From contig NZ_CP108677.1 in the NCBI RefSeq assembly GCF_035994945.1, positions 4,836,001 through 4,900,000 of the forward strand: a stretch of DNA of 64,000 nucleotides, written 5' to 3'. This DNA comes from Streptomyces sp. NBC_01216. Its GTDB lineage: Bacteria; Actinomycetota; Actinomycetes; Streptomycetales; Streptomycetaceae. Under the pieces are notes generated by a model that was not told the DNA's origin, searched no databases, and saw only the letters and a list, made by a program, of their open reading frames with translations. This document shows, piece after piece, positions 19,066 through 26,261 of this stretch. The translations under genes and the position numbers were made by a program. Every line of letters begins with the position of its first letter. The first letter of the stretch is position 1.

Positions 19066-19491
19066 GTGACCAGGCACATCTACAACTGTCCCCTCCGCTG
19101 GTCGGACATGGACGCCTTCGGGCACGTCAACAACGTCGTCTTCCTCCGGTACCTGGAGGAGGCGCGGATCGACTTCATGTTCCGGCTGGCACCCGGGGAC
19201 GGCTCGCCGTCCTTCTCGGGCGGGTCCGTCGTGGCCCGTCACGAGATCGACTACATACGGCCCCTGGTGCACCGGCACGAACCGGTCACCATCGAGTCGT
19301 GGGTGACGAAGATGGGAGCGGCGTCGCTGACGATCGCGTACGAGATCAAGGACCCCGAGACGGTGTACGTCCGGGCGTCGACGATCGTCGTGCCCTTCGA
19401 CCTCGCCACCCAGCGACCGCGCCGGATCTCCGCCGAGGAGCGCTCCTTCCTGGAGGAGTACATGGACGACGGGATGAGCTCCGCCGCATGA
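19066..19491 (+). CDS. Acyl-CoA thioesterase, hotdog (4HBT) fold
   Basis: 141 residues from GTG 19066, five bases after the ettA stop, with GAGG overlapping that stop. The single hotdog domain shows the 4HBT motif WSDMDAFGHVNNVVFLRYLE with the catalytic Asp, then RHEIDYIRPLV and ASLTIAYEI. Members hydrolyse acyl-CoA or acyl-carrier thioesters; the substrate cannot be read from sequence. The gene is translationally linked to ettA upstream and to the next gene by an ATGA overlap. Confidence 0.88.
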   Translation: MTRHIYNCPLRWSDMDAFGHVNNVVFLRYLEEARIDFMFRLAPGDGSPSFSGGSVVARHEIDYIRPLVHRHEPVTIESWVTKMGAASLTIAYEIKDPETVYVRASTIVVPFDLATQRPRRISAEERSFLEEYMDDGMSSAA

Positions 19492-20159
19492 TCGCACCGC
19501 TGCACTTCGCCGACGCCAGGGAGGCGGCGGACCTCGCCGCCTTCCTGGGCCGGTTGCTGCGCTACGACCGGGCCGCCGCCGTACGGCTCCAGGCGGGCGG
19601 CGGCGCACTGGCCGTGTTCGGCCGGCCGCCGTCGTTCGAGGTGCTGGCCATCCGGACCGCGCGTCTGGAGGACGAGGCCGACCTGGACGTCACCGTGTCG
19701 GCGGGCGAACTCCTCGAAGGCATCGAGGAGTCGGCCGGCAAGGCCGTCGTCCCGGACGCCGTCACCGGACCTCCGTGGGCCGGTGTCCTGCCGCCACGCG
19801 GCGGCTGGCGGCCGGTCTCCGGACTGCCCGGCGGCGCGGAGCTCCGCGCCGCGGTGACCGCGGCCGTCGCGGAGTTCCGGACACGGGACGAGGAACTGCC
19901 GCCGGAGCACCGGACCCGCGCCGAGCGGGACCGCATCGGCCGCGAGATCTGGTCCCGTACGGTGGCGGGCACCGGCCTGCCGCTGCGGGGCGTGCACGCC
20001 GCGCAGTCGCTCGGCTTCCTGCCGCCCGCCCCCGAGGTGCCGGTGGCACTGCTCGCCGCGGGCCCCTGGCTGCGGCTGCGGACGCCGTACGGGTCCATCG
20101 CGATCCGTGCGGCCGTACCCGCCCTCTCGGTCACCCCGACCGCGCGCCCGGGACACTGA
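19488..20159 (+). CDS. Conserved hypothetical protein in the ettA operon
   Basis: 223 residues; the ATG at 19488 overlaps the thioesterase stop (ATGA), so translation is coupled. It opens MIAPLHFADAREAADLAAFL, has a Trp/Pro-rich middle (GPPWAGVLPPRGGWRPVSGL) and a strand-rich end (WLRLRTPYGSIAIR). No signal peptide, membrane helix, catalytic motif or named domain is visible. It is a soluble actinobacterial protein of unknown role. The ettA-thioesterase-hypothetical order seems familiar from Streptomyces, which supports it as a real gene. Confidence 0.8.
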   Translation: MIAPLHFADAREAADLAAFLGRLLRYDRAAAVRLQAGGGALAVFGRPPSFEVLAIRTARLEDEADLDVTVSAGELLEGIEESAGKAVVPDAVTGPPWAGVLPPRGGWRPVSGLPGGAELRAAVTAAVAEFRTRDEELPPEHRTRAERDRIGREIWSRTVAGTGLPLRGVHAAQSLGFLPPAPEVPVALLAAGPWLRLRTPYGSIAIRAAVPALSVTPTARPGH

Positions 20160-20186
20160 CCGGCACCTGCGATCGGACCAGAGCCC

Positions 20187-20614
20187 TCAAGGCCAGGCAC
20201 ATCTGACCAGCACCCAGGAACCCGGGACCATGCGCAGCGCCTCCGTGTACTCCGCCGGCAGCTGAAGCCGCCCCGCCCGGTCGAGCATCGCGTACTCCCG
20301 CGCCACCAGCGACTCCCGGCCCGCCGCGTCGACCCCCGTACGGCGCAACACCTCGGACGAGGTGCGGCCGTCCCGGATGGCGACCGTGCGGCGGACCTCA
20401 GAGGCGACCGCCTGGTCGTGGGTGACGATCACGATCGTCGTGCCCGGCTCCTCGTTGGCCCGCCGGAACGCGGCGAAGACCTGCTCGCCCGTCGACGAGT
20501 CCAGCTCTCCGGTCGGTTCGTCCGCGAGGAGCACGGACGGCGCGTTGGCCAGCGCGACCGCGATCGCGACCCGCTGCTGCTGGCCGCCGGTCCCCGGCCC
20601 GTCCGGCCCGGGGA
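20187..20614 (-). pseudogene. Truncated ABC transporter ATPase
   Basis: Only the back half of a MacB/LolD-type ATPase is present: GGQQQRVAIAVALANAPSVL (signature), LLADEPTGELD (Walker B), VIVTHDQAVASEV (H-loop), then a C-terminal extension with LPAEYTEALRMV. The Walker A half is missing. Homology stops abruptly near 20588, and the glbO stop codon lies at 20615-20617, so a deletion joined the broken gene to the globin end. It cannot bind ATP normally. The reading frame itself is still open through the junction to 20666. Confidence 0.8.
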
Positions 20615-21019
20615 TCAGTCGGCGGTGTTCACCATCGACGCCGCCGCGTACGTGAGGTACTTCCACAGCTGGCGCTCGTGCTCGGGCGCGAGGCCCAGTC
20701 CGTCCACGGCGTCGCGCATGTGACGCAGCCAGGCGTCGTGCGCCGCCCGGTCGACGGTGAACGGGGCGTGGCGCATTCGCAGCCTCGGGTGCCCGCGGTG
20801 GTCGCTGTAGGTGCGGGGCCCGCCCCAGTACTGGATCAGGAAGAGCACCAGGCGCTCCTCCGCGGGGCCGAGGTCCTCCTCGGGATACATCGGGCGCAGC
20901 AGGGGGTCCTCCGCGACTCCCTGGTAGAAACGGCGGACGAGGCGCCGGAAAGTCTCCTCGCCACCCACCTGCTCGTAGAAGGTCTGCTCCTGAAGCGTGC
21001 CGCGCGGAATCTCGTTCAC
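20615..21019 (-). CDS. glbO: Group II truncated haemoglobin (trHbO)
   Basis: 134 residues from GTG 21019. Truncated globin with [20 protein letters not shown] (Tyr B10 in RRFYQGV), [12 protein letters not shown], the proximal His in [11 protein letters not shown], and Trp G8 in [12 protein letters not shown], all as in HbO. Group II globins bind O2 and NO tightly and are linked to respiration and nitrosative stress. Transcribed alone; an ABC ATPase remnant lies directly downstream. The ribosome binding site (GGAAC) is weak. Confidence 0.92.
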   Translation of the reverse strand: MNEIPRGTLQEQTFYEQVGGEETFRRLVRRFYQGVAEDPLLRPMYPEEDLGPAEERLVLFLIQYWGGPRTYSDHRGHPRLRMRHAPFTVDRAAHDAWLRHMRDAVDGLGLAPEHERQLWKYLTYAAASMVNTAD

Positions 21020-21182
21020 CGTTCCATCGTCTCAGATGCCCGGTGCCGGGTCCGGCGGTCCTGGGATCACCGGCAGCGGGCCTCCTCCCGGCGCCGTCCG
21101 CGCGGGCCCGCCGGGTCCGGCGCTCCCGTCGCCCCGTCGCACGGCACTCGCCCCGCGGCCCGGCGCGCAGGACAGTGGAGTC

Positions 21183-22157
21183 ATGGCCGCACAGGTGGAT
21201 GTGTTCGCCTCATCGGGCGAGCGGGCGCGAGAGGCCCTCGTCCGGGAGCTGGAGTCGTCCGGAGCGCTGCGCGACCCCGCCTGGCGCGATGCGTTCGGTG
21301 CGGTGCCGCGCCATCTGTTCGTGCCGTACTACTACGTGCCGGGGGTTCGCGGCTACGAGCGCGTCTGGTCCGGTGACCCCGACCCCGGGCGGCGCGACCG
21401 CTGGCTGCGCGGGGCCTACCAGGACAGACCGCTGGCCACCCGGGTACGGGACGGGGAGCTGGTCTCCTCCGCCAGCCAGCCCTCCCTGATGTCCCGGATG
21501 CTGGAGGCGCTGGAGACTCGGGACGGGCACGACGTCCTGGAGATCGGCGCGGGCACCGGCTACAACGCGGCCCTCCTCGCCCACCGGCTGGGGGACGAGC
21601 GCGTGACCACCCTCGATCTCGACGACGAGATCACCGAGTCCGCCCGGGCCCATCTCGCCGCCGCCGGTCACCGGCCCACGGTGCTCACCCGCGACGGAGC
21701 CCGGGGCTGTGCCGAGCGCGCTCCCTTCGATCGGATCGTCGCCACCTGCGCGCTGCCGTCGGTGCCCTGCGGCTGGCTCGGCCAGTGCCGCCCCGGCGCT
21801 CTCGTCCTGGCACCGCTGTCCACCGGGCTGATCCTGCTCCGGGTCCGGGACGCCGAGCACGCGGAGGGGCGGTTCCTCGCCACCTCGGCGTACTTCGTCG
21901 GGCTGCGGGGCGGCGGCGCCCGCACGGTCAGGTCACGGGCGACCGGGGTTCCCCGGCAGATCTTCGATGACGGCGGTTTCCGCTTCCTGCGCACGCTGGC
22001 CGCGGAGAGCCTGGACACGCGTGAAGCACTCTCGCTCTGGCAGCGCGAGCGGCGGCCGGAGCGGGAGCGCTTCGGGGTGACCGTCCGGGAGGGCCGGCAG
22101 TGGGCCTGGCTGGACGACCCGGAGGGGCCCTACGCCTGGCCGCTGCCGGACCTCTGA
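21183..22157 (+). CDS. PCMT-like SAM-dependent methyltransferase
   Basis: 324 residues from ATG 21183 behind GTGGAG. The N-terminal two thirds is a protein-L-isoaspartate methyltransferase fold: DAFGAVPRHLFVP, SSASQPSLMSRML, SAM motif I DVLEIGAGTGYNAALLA, motif II VTTLDLDDEI, and the post-I region FDRIVATCALPSVP. The C-terminal 100 residues are specific to actinobacteria, with a Trp-rich end (WAWLDDPEGPYAWPLPD). Related proteins include methyltransferases of lanthipeptide clusters and tRNA-unrelated orphan enzymes; with no precursor or synthetase nearby, repair or an unknown substrate is more likely. Confidence 0.8.
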   Translation: MAAQVDVFASSGERAREALVRELESSGALRDPAWRDAFGAVPRHLFVPYYYVPGVRGYERVWSGDPDPGRRDRWLRGAYQDRPLATRVRDGELVSSASQPSLMSRMLEALETRDGHDVLEIGAGTGYNAALLAHRLGDERVTTLDLDDEITESARAHLAAAGHRPTVLTRDGARGCAERAPFDRIVATCALPSVPCGWLGQCRPGALVLAPLSTGLILLRVRDAEHAEGRFLATSAYFVGLRGGGARTVRSRATGVPRQIFDDGGFRFLRTLAAESLDTREALSLWQRERRPERERFGVTVREGRQWAWLDDPEGPYAWPLPDL

Positions 22158-22190
22158 ACGAGGTCCCGGGGCATCCCGGCAACGCCGTCA

Positions 22191-22243
22191 GCGTGCGTGC
22201 CAGGGCGTGACCGACCGGCCAGAGGCCGCCGGACAGGCTCTCA
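22191..22243 (-). repeat. Dispersed 3'-end repeat, copy 2
   Basis: Read on the minus strand it starts with the FHA gene stop codon: TGAGAGCCTGTCCGGCGG, then CCTCTGGCCGGTCGGTCA and CGCCCTGGCACGC. Over about 53 bases it is nearly identical to copy 4 (47746-47799). It contains short dyads that can fold and probably terminates the minus-strand operon. Confidence 0.8.
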
Positions 22244-23395
22244 GCCGCGGCGGATCGTGATCGTGGTCCAGGCACCGACGTGTACCCGGTCCCCGTCCTG
22301 GAGCGGGACGGGGACGTAGGGCTGGATCGGTTCCTCGGCGCCGTTGAGCGTGGTGCCGTTGGTCGAGTTCTGGTCCACCACCGCCCACGAGCCGTCCGGC
22401 TGTCGCACCAGCACGGCGTGCTGGTGCGAGACGCCCGGGTCCTCCGGGGGTATCGACAGGTCGATGTCGGGGGACTCGCCGGTGGAGTGCCGACGGCGCC
22501 CGATACTGACCTGGTGGCCCTGCAGCGTCAGCTGCTTCTCCGGGGAGTACGCGGGCAGGTTCAGGCCCGAAGCCTCCGGACCGCTGCGCTGCATCATCGC
22601 CATGAAGTAGTCGCGGTCCGGACCGATGTACGCCGACCAGACCGCGGGCGGGCGGGGCTGCTGGTACTGCTGCTGGGGCGCGTGCTGCTGAGGCATCGGG
22701 GCGGGCGCGGCCGGGGCCTGGGACCGGGAGGGCGGCGGCAGCATCCAGTCGTCGCCACCGCCACCGGAGGTCTGGTGCTGTGGCGGCGCGGACTGCTGCC
22801 GCGGGGGCGGGGCCGACGGGTTCTGGAAGAACGACGGCGGCGGACCCTGCCGGAACTCCTGCGGCGGCTGTCCGCCCTGCGGCGTGTGCTGCTGCTCCGG
22901 CGGGCGCTGGGGCGGCGCCTGCTGGTGCGTGGGGTCGGCCGAGAGAGGCTCCGCCGGACGGTTCACCTGGGAGGGACGGGAACCGTGGTACTCGTACGGG
23001 TCCGGCGGACGTGGCGGCGACTGGAAACCGGGCGGCAGGTTCAGACCGGGCGGCGGGCTCTGCTGCTGCGAGGGGGGAGCGACCGGCGTGTAGGAGGTCG
23101 CCGTGTTCGTGAGGAAGTTCCAGCGGCACTCCTCGCAGAACGGCGCCATGTGCTCGCGCGGGGTGCGGCACTGCGGGCAGAGTTCGGCCTGGGCGGTCGC
23201 GTTCGGGTCGTCTCCGGGGCCGAATCCGGAGGGGGCCTGCGGGGGCGCCCCGGGACCGCCCGGACCGGGGTAGCCGTACGCGGGGGGAGGCGGCGGTACG
23301 GCACCCGCCGGCGCACCCGCCCCGGCCATGCGGTGGCCGCAGACCTCGCACCAGTCGTCGGAGACCGACTGGTGTCCGTTCGGGCAGGTCGGCAT
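22241..23395 (-). CDS. Zinc-ribbon and FHA-domain protein, PknG locus
   Basis: 384 residues from ATG 23395 behind GAGAGGGGGAAG. Two Cys pairs at the N-terminus (CPNGH, WCEVCGH) and another set near 75-95 (LCPQCR, FCEECRW) form zinc ribbons; residues 110-270 are Pro/Gln-rich and disordered; the last 95 residues are an FHA domain with QVSIGRRRH, PGVSHQHAVLV and STNGTTLNG, which bind phosphothreonine. Last gene of the GlnX-GlnH-PknG run. In mycobacteria PknG phosphorylates the FHA protein GarA to control glutamate metabolism; this FHA protein is a natural candidate as reader or substrate, although it lacks GarA's size and I see no clear TTxT site. Confidence 0.88.
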   Translation of the reverse strand: MPTCPNGHQSVSDDWCEVCGHRMAGAGAPAGAVPPPPPAYGYPGPGGPGAPPQAPSGFGPGDDPNATAQAELCPQCRTPREHMAPFCEECRWNFLTNTATSYTPVAPPSQQQSPPPGLNLPPGFQSPPRPPDPYEYHGSRPSQVNRPAEPLSADPTHQQAPPQRPPEQQHTPQGGQPPQEFRQGPPPSFFQNPSAPPPRQQSAPPQHQTSGGGGDDWMLPPPSRSQAPAAPAPMPQQHAPQQQYQQPRPPAVWSAYIGPDRDYFMAMMQRSGPEASGLNLPAYSPEKQLTLQGHQVSIGRRRHSTGESPDIDLSIPPEDPGVSHQHAVLVRQPDGSWAVVDQNSTNGTTLNGAEEPIQPYVPVPLQDGDRVHVGAWTTITIRRG

Positions 23396-23436
23396 GTCGG
23401 TGCTTCCCCCTCTCCTCGTCCGGCCCCCTGGCCGGG

Positions 23437-24762
23437 CTACTTCTTCACGCGAACCGTCTTGGTGGACCGGGTCTCGAGAGTCATCTCGTCCGCCTCCGCG
23501 ACCTTCGCCTTCAACCGCACAGTACCGGTCGCCGCGTCGACGACGTCCACCACCTTCGAAAGGAGTTTCGCGGTGTCCGTGTTGCCCGAGGCCGCTGCCA
23601 GCTGGACCGCGCGGCCCAGTCTGGCGGTCGCCGCGTGGTGGTCGCCGGACTTGCGGGCGTCCAGACCCTGCCGGATGGCCTGGGCCAGTTCGGCCTGGCC
23701 GGTGTAGTGCGCGACCTGCGGACTGATGGACGTGGACATGGCCATGTCGTCCGTCCACACCGCCCGCACCAGGCCCTGCGCGAGCGACCGAGGGGCGCCG
23801 CCCGACGGGTCCGGAACGATCAGCGAGACCCGGGCGGCGAGCATCTCCTGCCCGATCGCCGCCTGCGGAACACGGACGCGGACGTGGTAGTCGCGGGACT
23901 CGTCGCCCCACGAGCCGGTCGGGTAGTCGCCCGCCCGGGGCCCCGCCTCGGTGCGCCGGCCCGTCAGCTCCTCCACCGCAGGCGCCACCTGCTTCACGAA
24001 CTGGATCTCCACGCCGACCGGGGTCCACAGGCGCAGCGCGACGTCCGCGACCTCCTTTCCCATGGCGTTCCCCGTCATCGAGGTGAAGTCCTCGGCCAGG
24101 GCGCCGGGGTCGGCGACGATGTCGGCGGTGCCCAGCAGCGCGGAGGCGATGCCGGTCACCTCCTCGACCCTCCAGTCCGTGCCCACACCGCGCGCGTCGC
24201 AGGTGAAACGGCCGGCGCAGGCGTCGAGCGCGGCCCGCAGATCCTCCGGTGCCTCGTGTTCGTTGCGGCCGTCGGTCAGCAGGATGCCGTGCCGGATCGG
24301 CGCGTCCGCGGAGGCCAGCAGCCGGTCCGCGAGCCGCAGCCAGGTGCCGATCGCCGTCCCGCCGCCGGCGTTCAGCCGCCGCAGCGCTTCCTTGGCCTGG
24401 GCCCGGGTCCGCGCGTCGGCGACGGCCAGGCGGCCGTTGCCCGGGTAGACCTCGGTGGCCACGTGGGTACCGGCGACCACGGAGAAGGAGGTGCCGTCGC
24501 GCAGGGAGTCGACTGCGGCGGCGGTCGCGTCCCGGGCTCCCCGCATCTTCGCCGGCGGGTAGTCCATCGAGCCGGAACAGTCGACCATGATCACCACGGC
24601 GAGAGCGCTCCCGCCGTCCCCCGTCGCGCCACCGCTCGTCCCGCCCCCGGTCGCGGTGACCGTGACGATCGCGCTGACCTCGCGCCCGCCCTCGGGCAGG
24701 AACTCGTTCTGGTACACCTCCACCGAGAACGGGGGGACGTTCGACTTGGAGAAGTTCGCCAT
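23437..24762 (-). CDS. VWA-domain protein, PknG locus (TerY-like partner)
   Basis: 441 residues from ATG 24762. The von Willebrand A domain starts near residue 55 with an intact metal site DCSGSM (Asp61, Ser63, Ser65) and carries ILLTDGRNEHEAPEDLRAAL and the DWRVEEVTGIASALLGTAD segment. A C-terminal helical part (QAELAQAIRQGLDARKSGDH) follows. No signal peptide, so it is cytoplasmic. In TerY-P systems a VWA protein acts with a PP2C phosphatase and a kinase; the same three families are adjacent here. 120 bp separate it from the PP2C gene and 41 bp from the FHA gene. Confidence 0.9.
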   Translation of the reverse strand: MANFSKSNVPPFSVEVYQNEFLPEGGREVSAIVTVTATGGGTSGGATGDGGSALAVVIMVDCSGSMDYPPAKMRGARDATAAAVDSLRDGTSFSVVAGTHVATEVYPGNGRLAVADARTRAQAKEALRRLNAGGGTAIGTWLRLADRLLASADAPIRHGILLTDGRNEHEAPEDLRAALDACAGRFTCDARGVGTDWRVEEVTGIASALLGTADIVADPGALAEDFTSMTGNAMGKEVADVALRLWTPVGVEIQFVKQVAPAVEELTGRRTEAGPRAGDYPTGSWGDESRDYHVRVRVPQAAIGQEMLAARVSLIVPDPSGGAPRSLAQGLVRAVWTDDMAMSTSISPQVAHYTGQAELAQAIRQGLDARKSGDHHAATARLGRAVQLAAASGNTDTAKLLSKVVDVVDAATGTVRLKAKVAEADEMTLETRSTKTVRVKK

Positions 24763-24881
24763 CGGGTTCGGGCTCCTCGGCAACAGCGTGGCGGCGGCGC
24801 GCCGCGGCGACGGGTCACGGAACGGCGGGGGACAAGGAAGGGGTCGGACTACGGCGTACGACGGCGGGGCGAGGGTGGCTT

Positions 24882-26261
24882 TCAGGCCGATCCTGCCCCT
24901 TCGGGCGCGAGGGTGAACGGCAGCAGCGCCACTGTTACGTTGTCGTGGCCCCCACCGTCCAGGGCGTGCCCCACCAGCACCTGCGCGCCGTGCAGCAGCC
25001 GTCCTCCGGCGTCCGCCGGCACCACGCGGGCCATGTCCTCCGCGGCCTCCGCGTAGTTCCACAGCCCGTCGGTGCACACCACGACCACCCCGGACCGGTC
25101 CGGTTTGAACGCGGCGGTGTGCGGCTCCAGTTCGTAGGCGTCGGCGCCCAGCCAGCCGGTGATGGCGTGGGCGCGCTCGTCCGCGTACGCCTGTGCCTCG
25201 TTCATCAGGCCCGCGGAGACCATCTGGGCCGCCCACGAGTCGTCCTGGGTGAGCCGGGCCGGAGGGGCGGTGCGGTCGTCGGGAACCCAGTAGGCACGGC
25301 TGTCGCCGATCCAGCCGACGATCAGCAGCCCGTCGGCGACGACCGCACCGACGATCGTGCAGGCCGGGGCGTTCTGATGGCGGTGCGGATCGTGCTCCAT
25401 GGCTCCCTGGGCCGGCTCCCCGGCCAGGGCGTCGACCGCCGCCGCCGCCGCGACGATCGCCTCGTGCATGGCCTGCTGCGGGTGGATGCCCCGGGACAGG
25501 GCGGCCAGCAGCGAACGGCCCGCCGCGTCCGCGGCGGCGGCGGACGCCTCGTCGGGACGGGTCGCCGAGGAGACCCCGTCACAGACGATCGCGAGCGAGG
25601 CCGGGGAGCCGTCGGCCAGCTCGGTGGAGGCGACGGCGAACGCGTCCTCGTTGCGGTGGTGGCGCAGTCCCCGGTCGCTGACGGCGGCCACCGTGGTCAG
25701 CTCCTGCTCCATGTGGTCCCGCTCGCGGGGCTGTGCGTGCCCGCAGTTCTCGCAGTAGCCGTCGGCGTCCACCCGTCCGGCCCGGCAGGCGACGCAGACC
25801 TTCGTCCCGGCAGGCGACGCCGGATCGGCGGCGCGCGGGTCGGCGGCGCGCGGGTCGGCGGCGCGCGGGCCGGGGGCGCGCGGGTCGGGGGCGGCGAGCG
25901 TGAAGTCCCCGTCCTCCGAGGCAACCGGCGCCGGGGGAGCGGACGCCTGGGCCGGGACGCCCGCGTGCGCCGCGCCGGCACCGCTGCCCGCAGCCGTCGC
26001 CGTCAGATCGCGGCCCCCGGAGTCCGTGCCCGGAAGGTCGCCCGGGTGCTGGGTCGCGGTGGACAGGGCCCCCGGATCGCGGGGCGGCGCCTCCGGCCAG
26101 TCGACGGGAGTGCCGATCGCGAGCGTCGGACGGTCCGGCTCCGCCGGGACGGCCGACAGGTCGTGACCGCACGCCCCGCAGAACCGGTCACCCGAATCCA
26201 GCGGTTCCGCGCAGCCGGGGCAGGCGGAGTGATCGTGCTGCGGCATCTGGGACATACTCAC
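24882..26261 (-). CDS. PP2C-family Ser/Thr phosphatase with zinc ribbons, PknG locus
   Basis: 459 residues from GTG 26261, which overlaps the pknG stop as GTGA; GTG 26267 and ATG 26255 are alternatives. N-terminal zinc ribbon (CPGCAEPLDSGDRFCGACGH), a low-complexity linker containing a short RAADP repeat, a second ribbon (CVACRAGRVDADGYCENCGH), then the PP2C domain from about residue 190 with all metal-binding Asp motifs: RNEDAFA, VCDGVSS, GDSRAYW, CTDGLWNY and GGHDNVTVALL. It should remove phosphate from Ser/Thr, and by position most likely opposes PknG. No membrane segment. Confidence 0.92.
   Translation of the reverse strand: MSMSQMPQHDHSACPGCAEPLDSGDRFCGACGHDLSAVPAEPDRPTLAIGTPVDWPEAPPRDPGALSTATQHPGDLPGTDSGGRDLTATAAGSGAGAAHAGVPAQASAPPAPVASEDGDFTLAAPDPRAPGPRAADPRAADPRAADPASPAGTKVCVACRAGRVDADGYCENCGHAQPRERDHMEQELTTVAAVSDRGLRHHRNEDAFAVASTELADGSPASLAIVCDGVSSATRPDEASAAAADAAGRSLLAALSRGIHPQQAMHEAIVAAAAAVDALAGEPAQGAMEHDPHRHQNAPACTIVGAVVADGLLIVGWIGDSRAYWVPDDRTAPPARLTQDDSWAAQMVSAGLMNEAQAYADERAHAITGWLGADAYELEPHTAAFKPDRSGVVVVCTDGLWNYAEAAEDMARVVPADAGGRLLHGAQVLVGHALDGGGHDNVTVALLPFTLAPEGAGSA
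25823..25895. repeat. 15-bp tandem repeat inside the PP2C linker
   Basis: About five copies of GCGCGCGGGTCGGCG with growing divergence, encoding the RAADP repeat between the two zinc ribbons. In-frame length change here would alter only linker length. Confidence 0.7.

Noticed and set aside
21183..22157. Methyltransferase as part of a lanthipeptide cluster, since related PCMT-like enzymes occur there
   Set aside because: No precursor, dehydratase or cyclase lies nearby; neighbours are core genes.
22280..23707. 475-codon plus-strand frame opposite the FHA gene
   Set aside because: Antisense shadow with biased composition; the FHA and zinc-ribbon motifs fix the minus strand.
25823..25895. Short tandem repeats considered as a CRISPR array
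   Set aside because: Units are 15 bp, contiguous, in frame within the PP2C gene and have no spacers; no CRISPR array is visible in the window.
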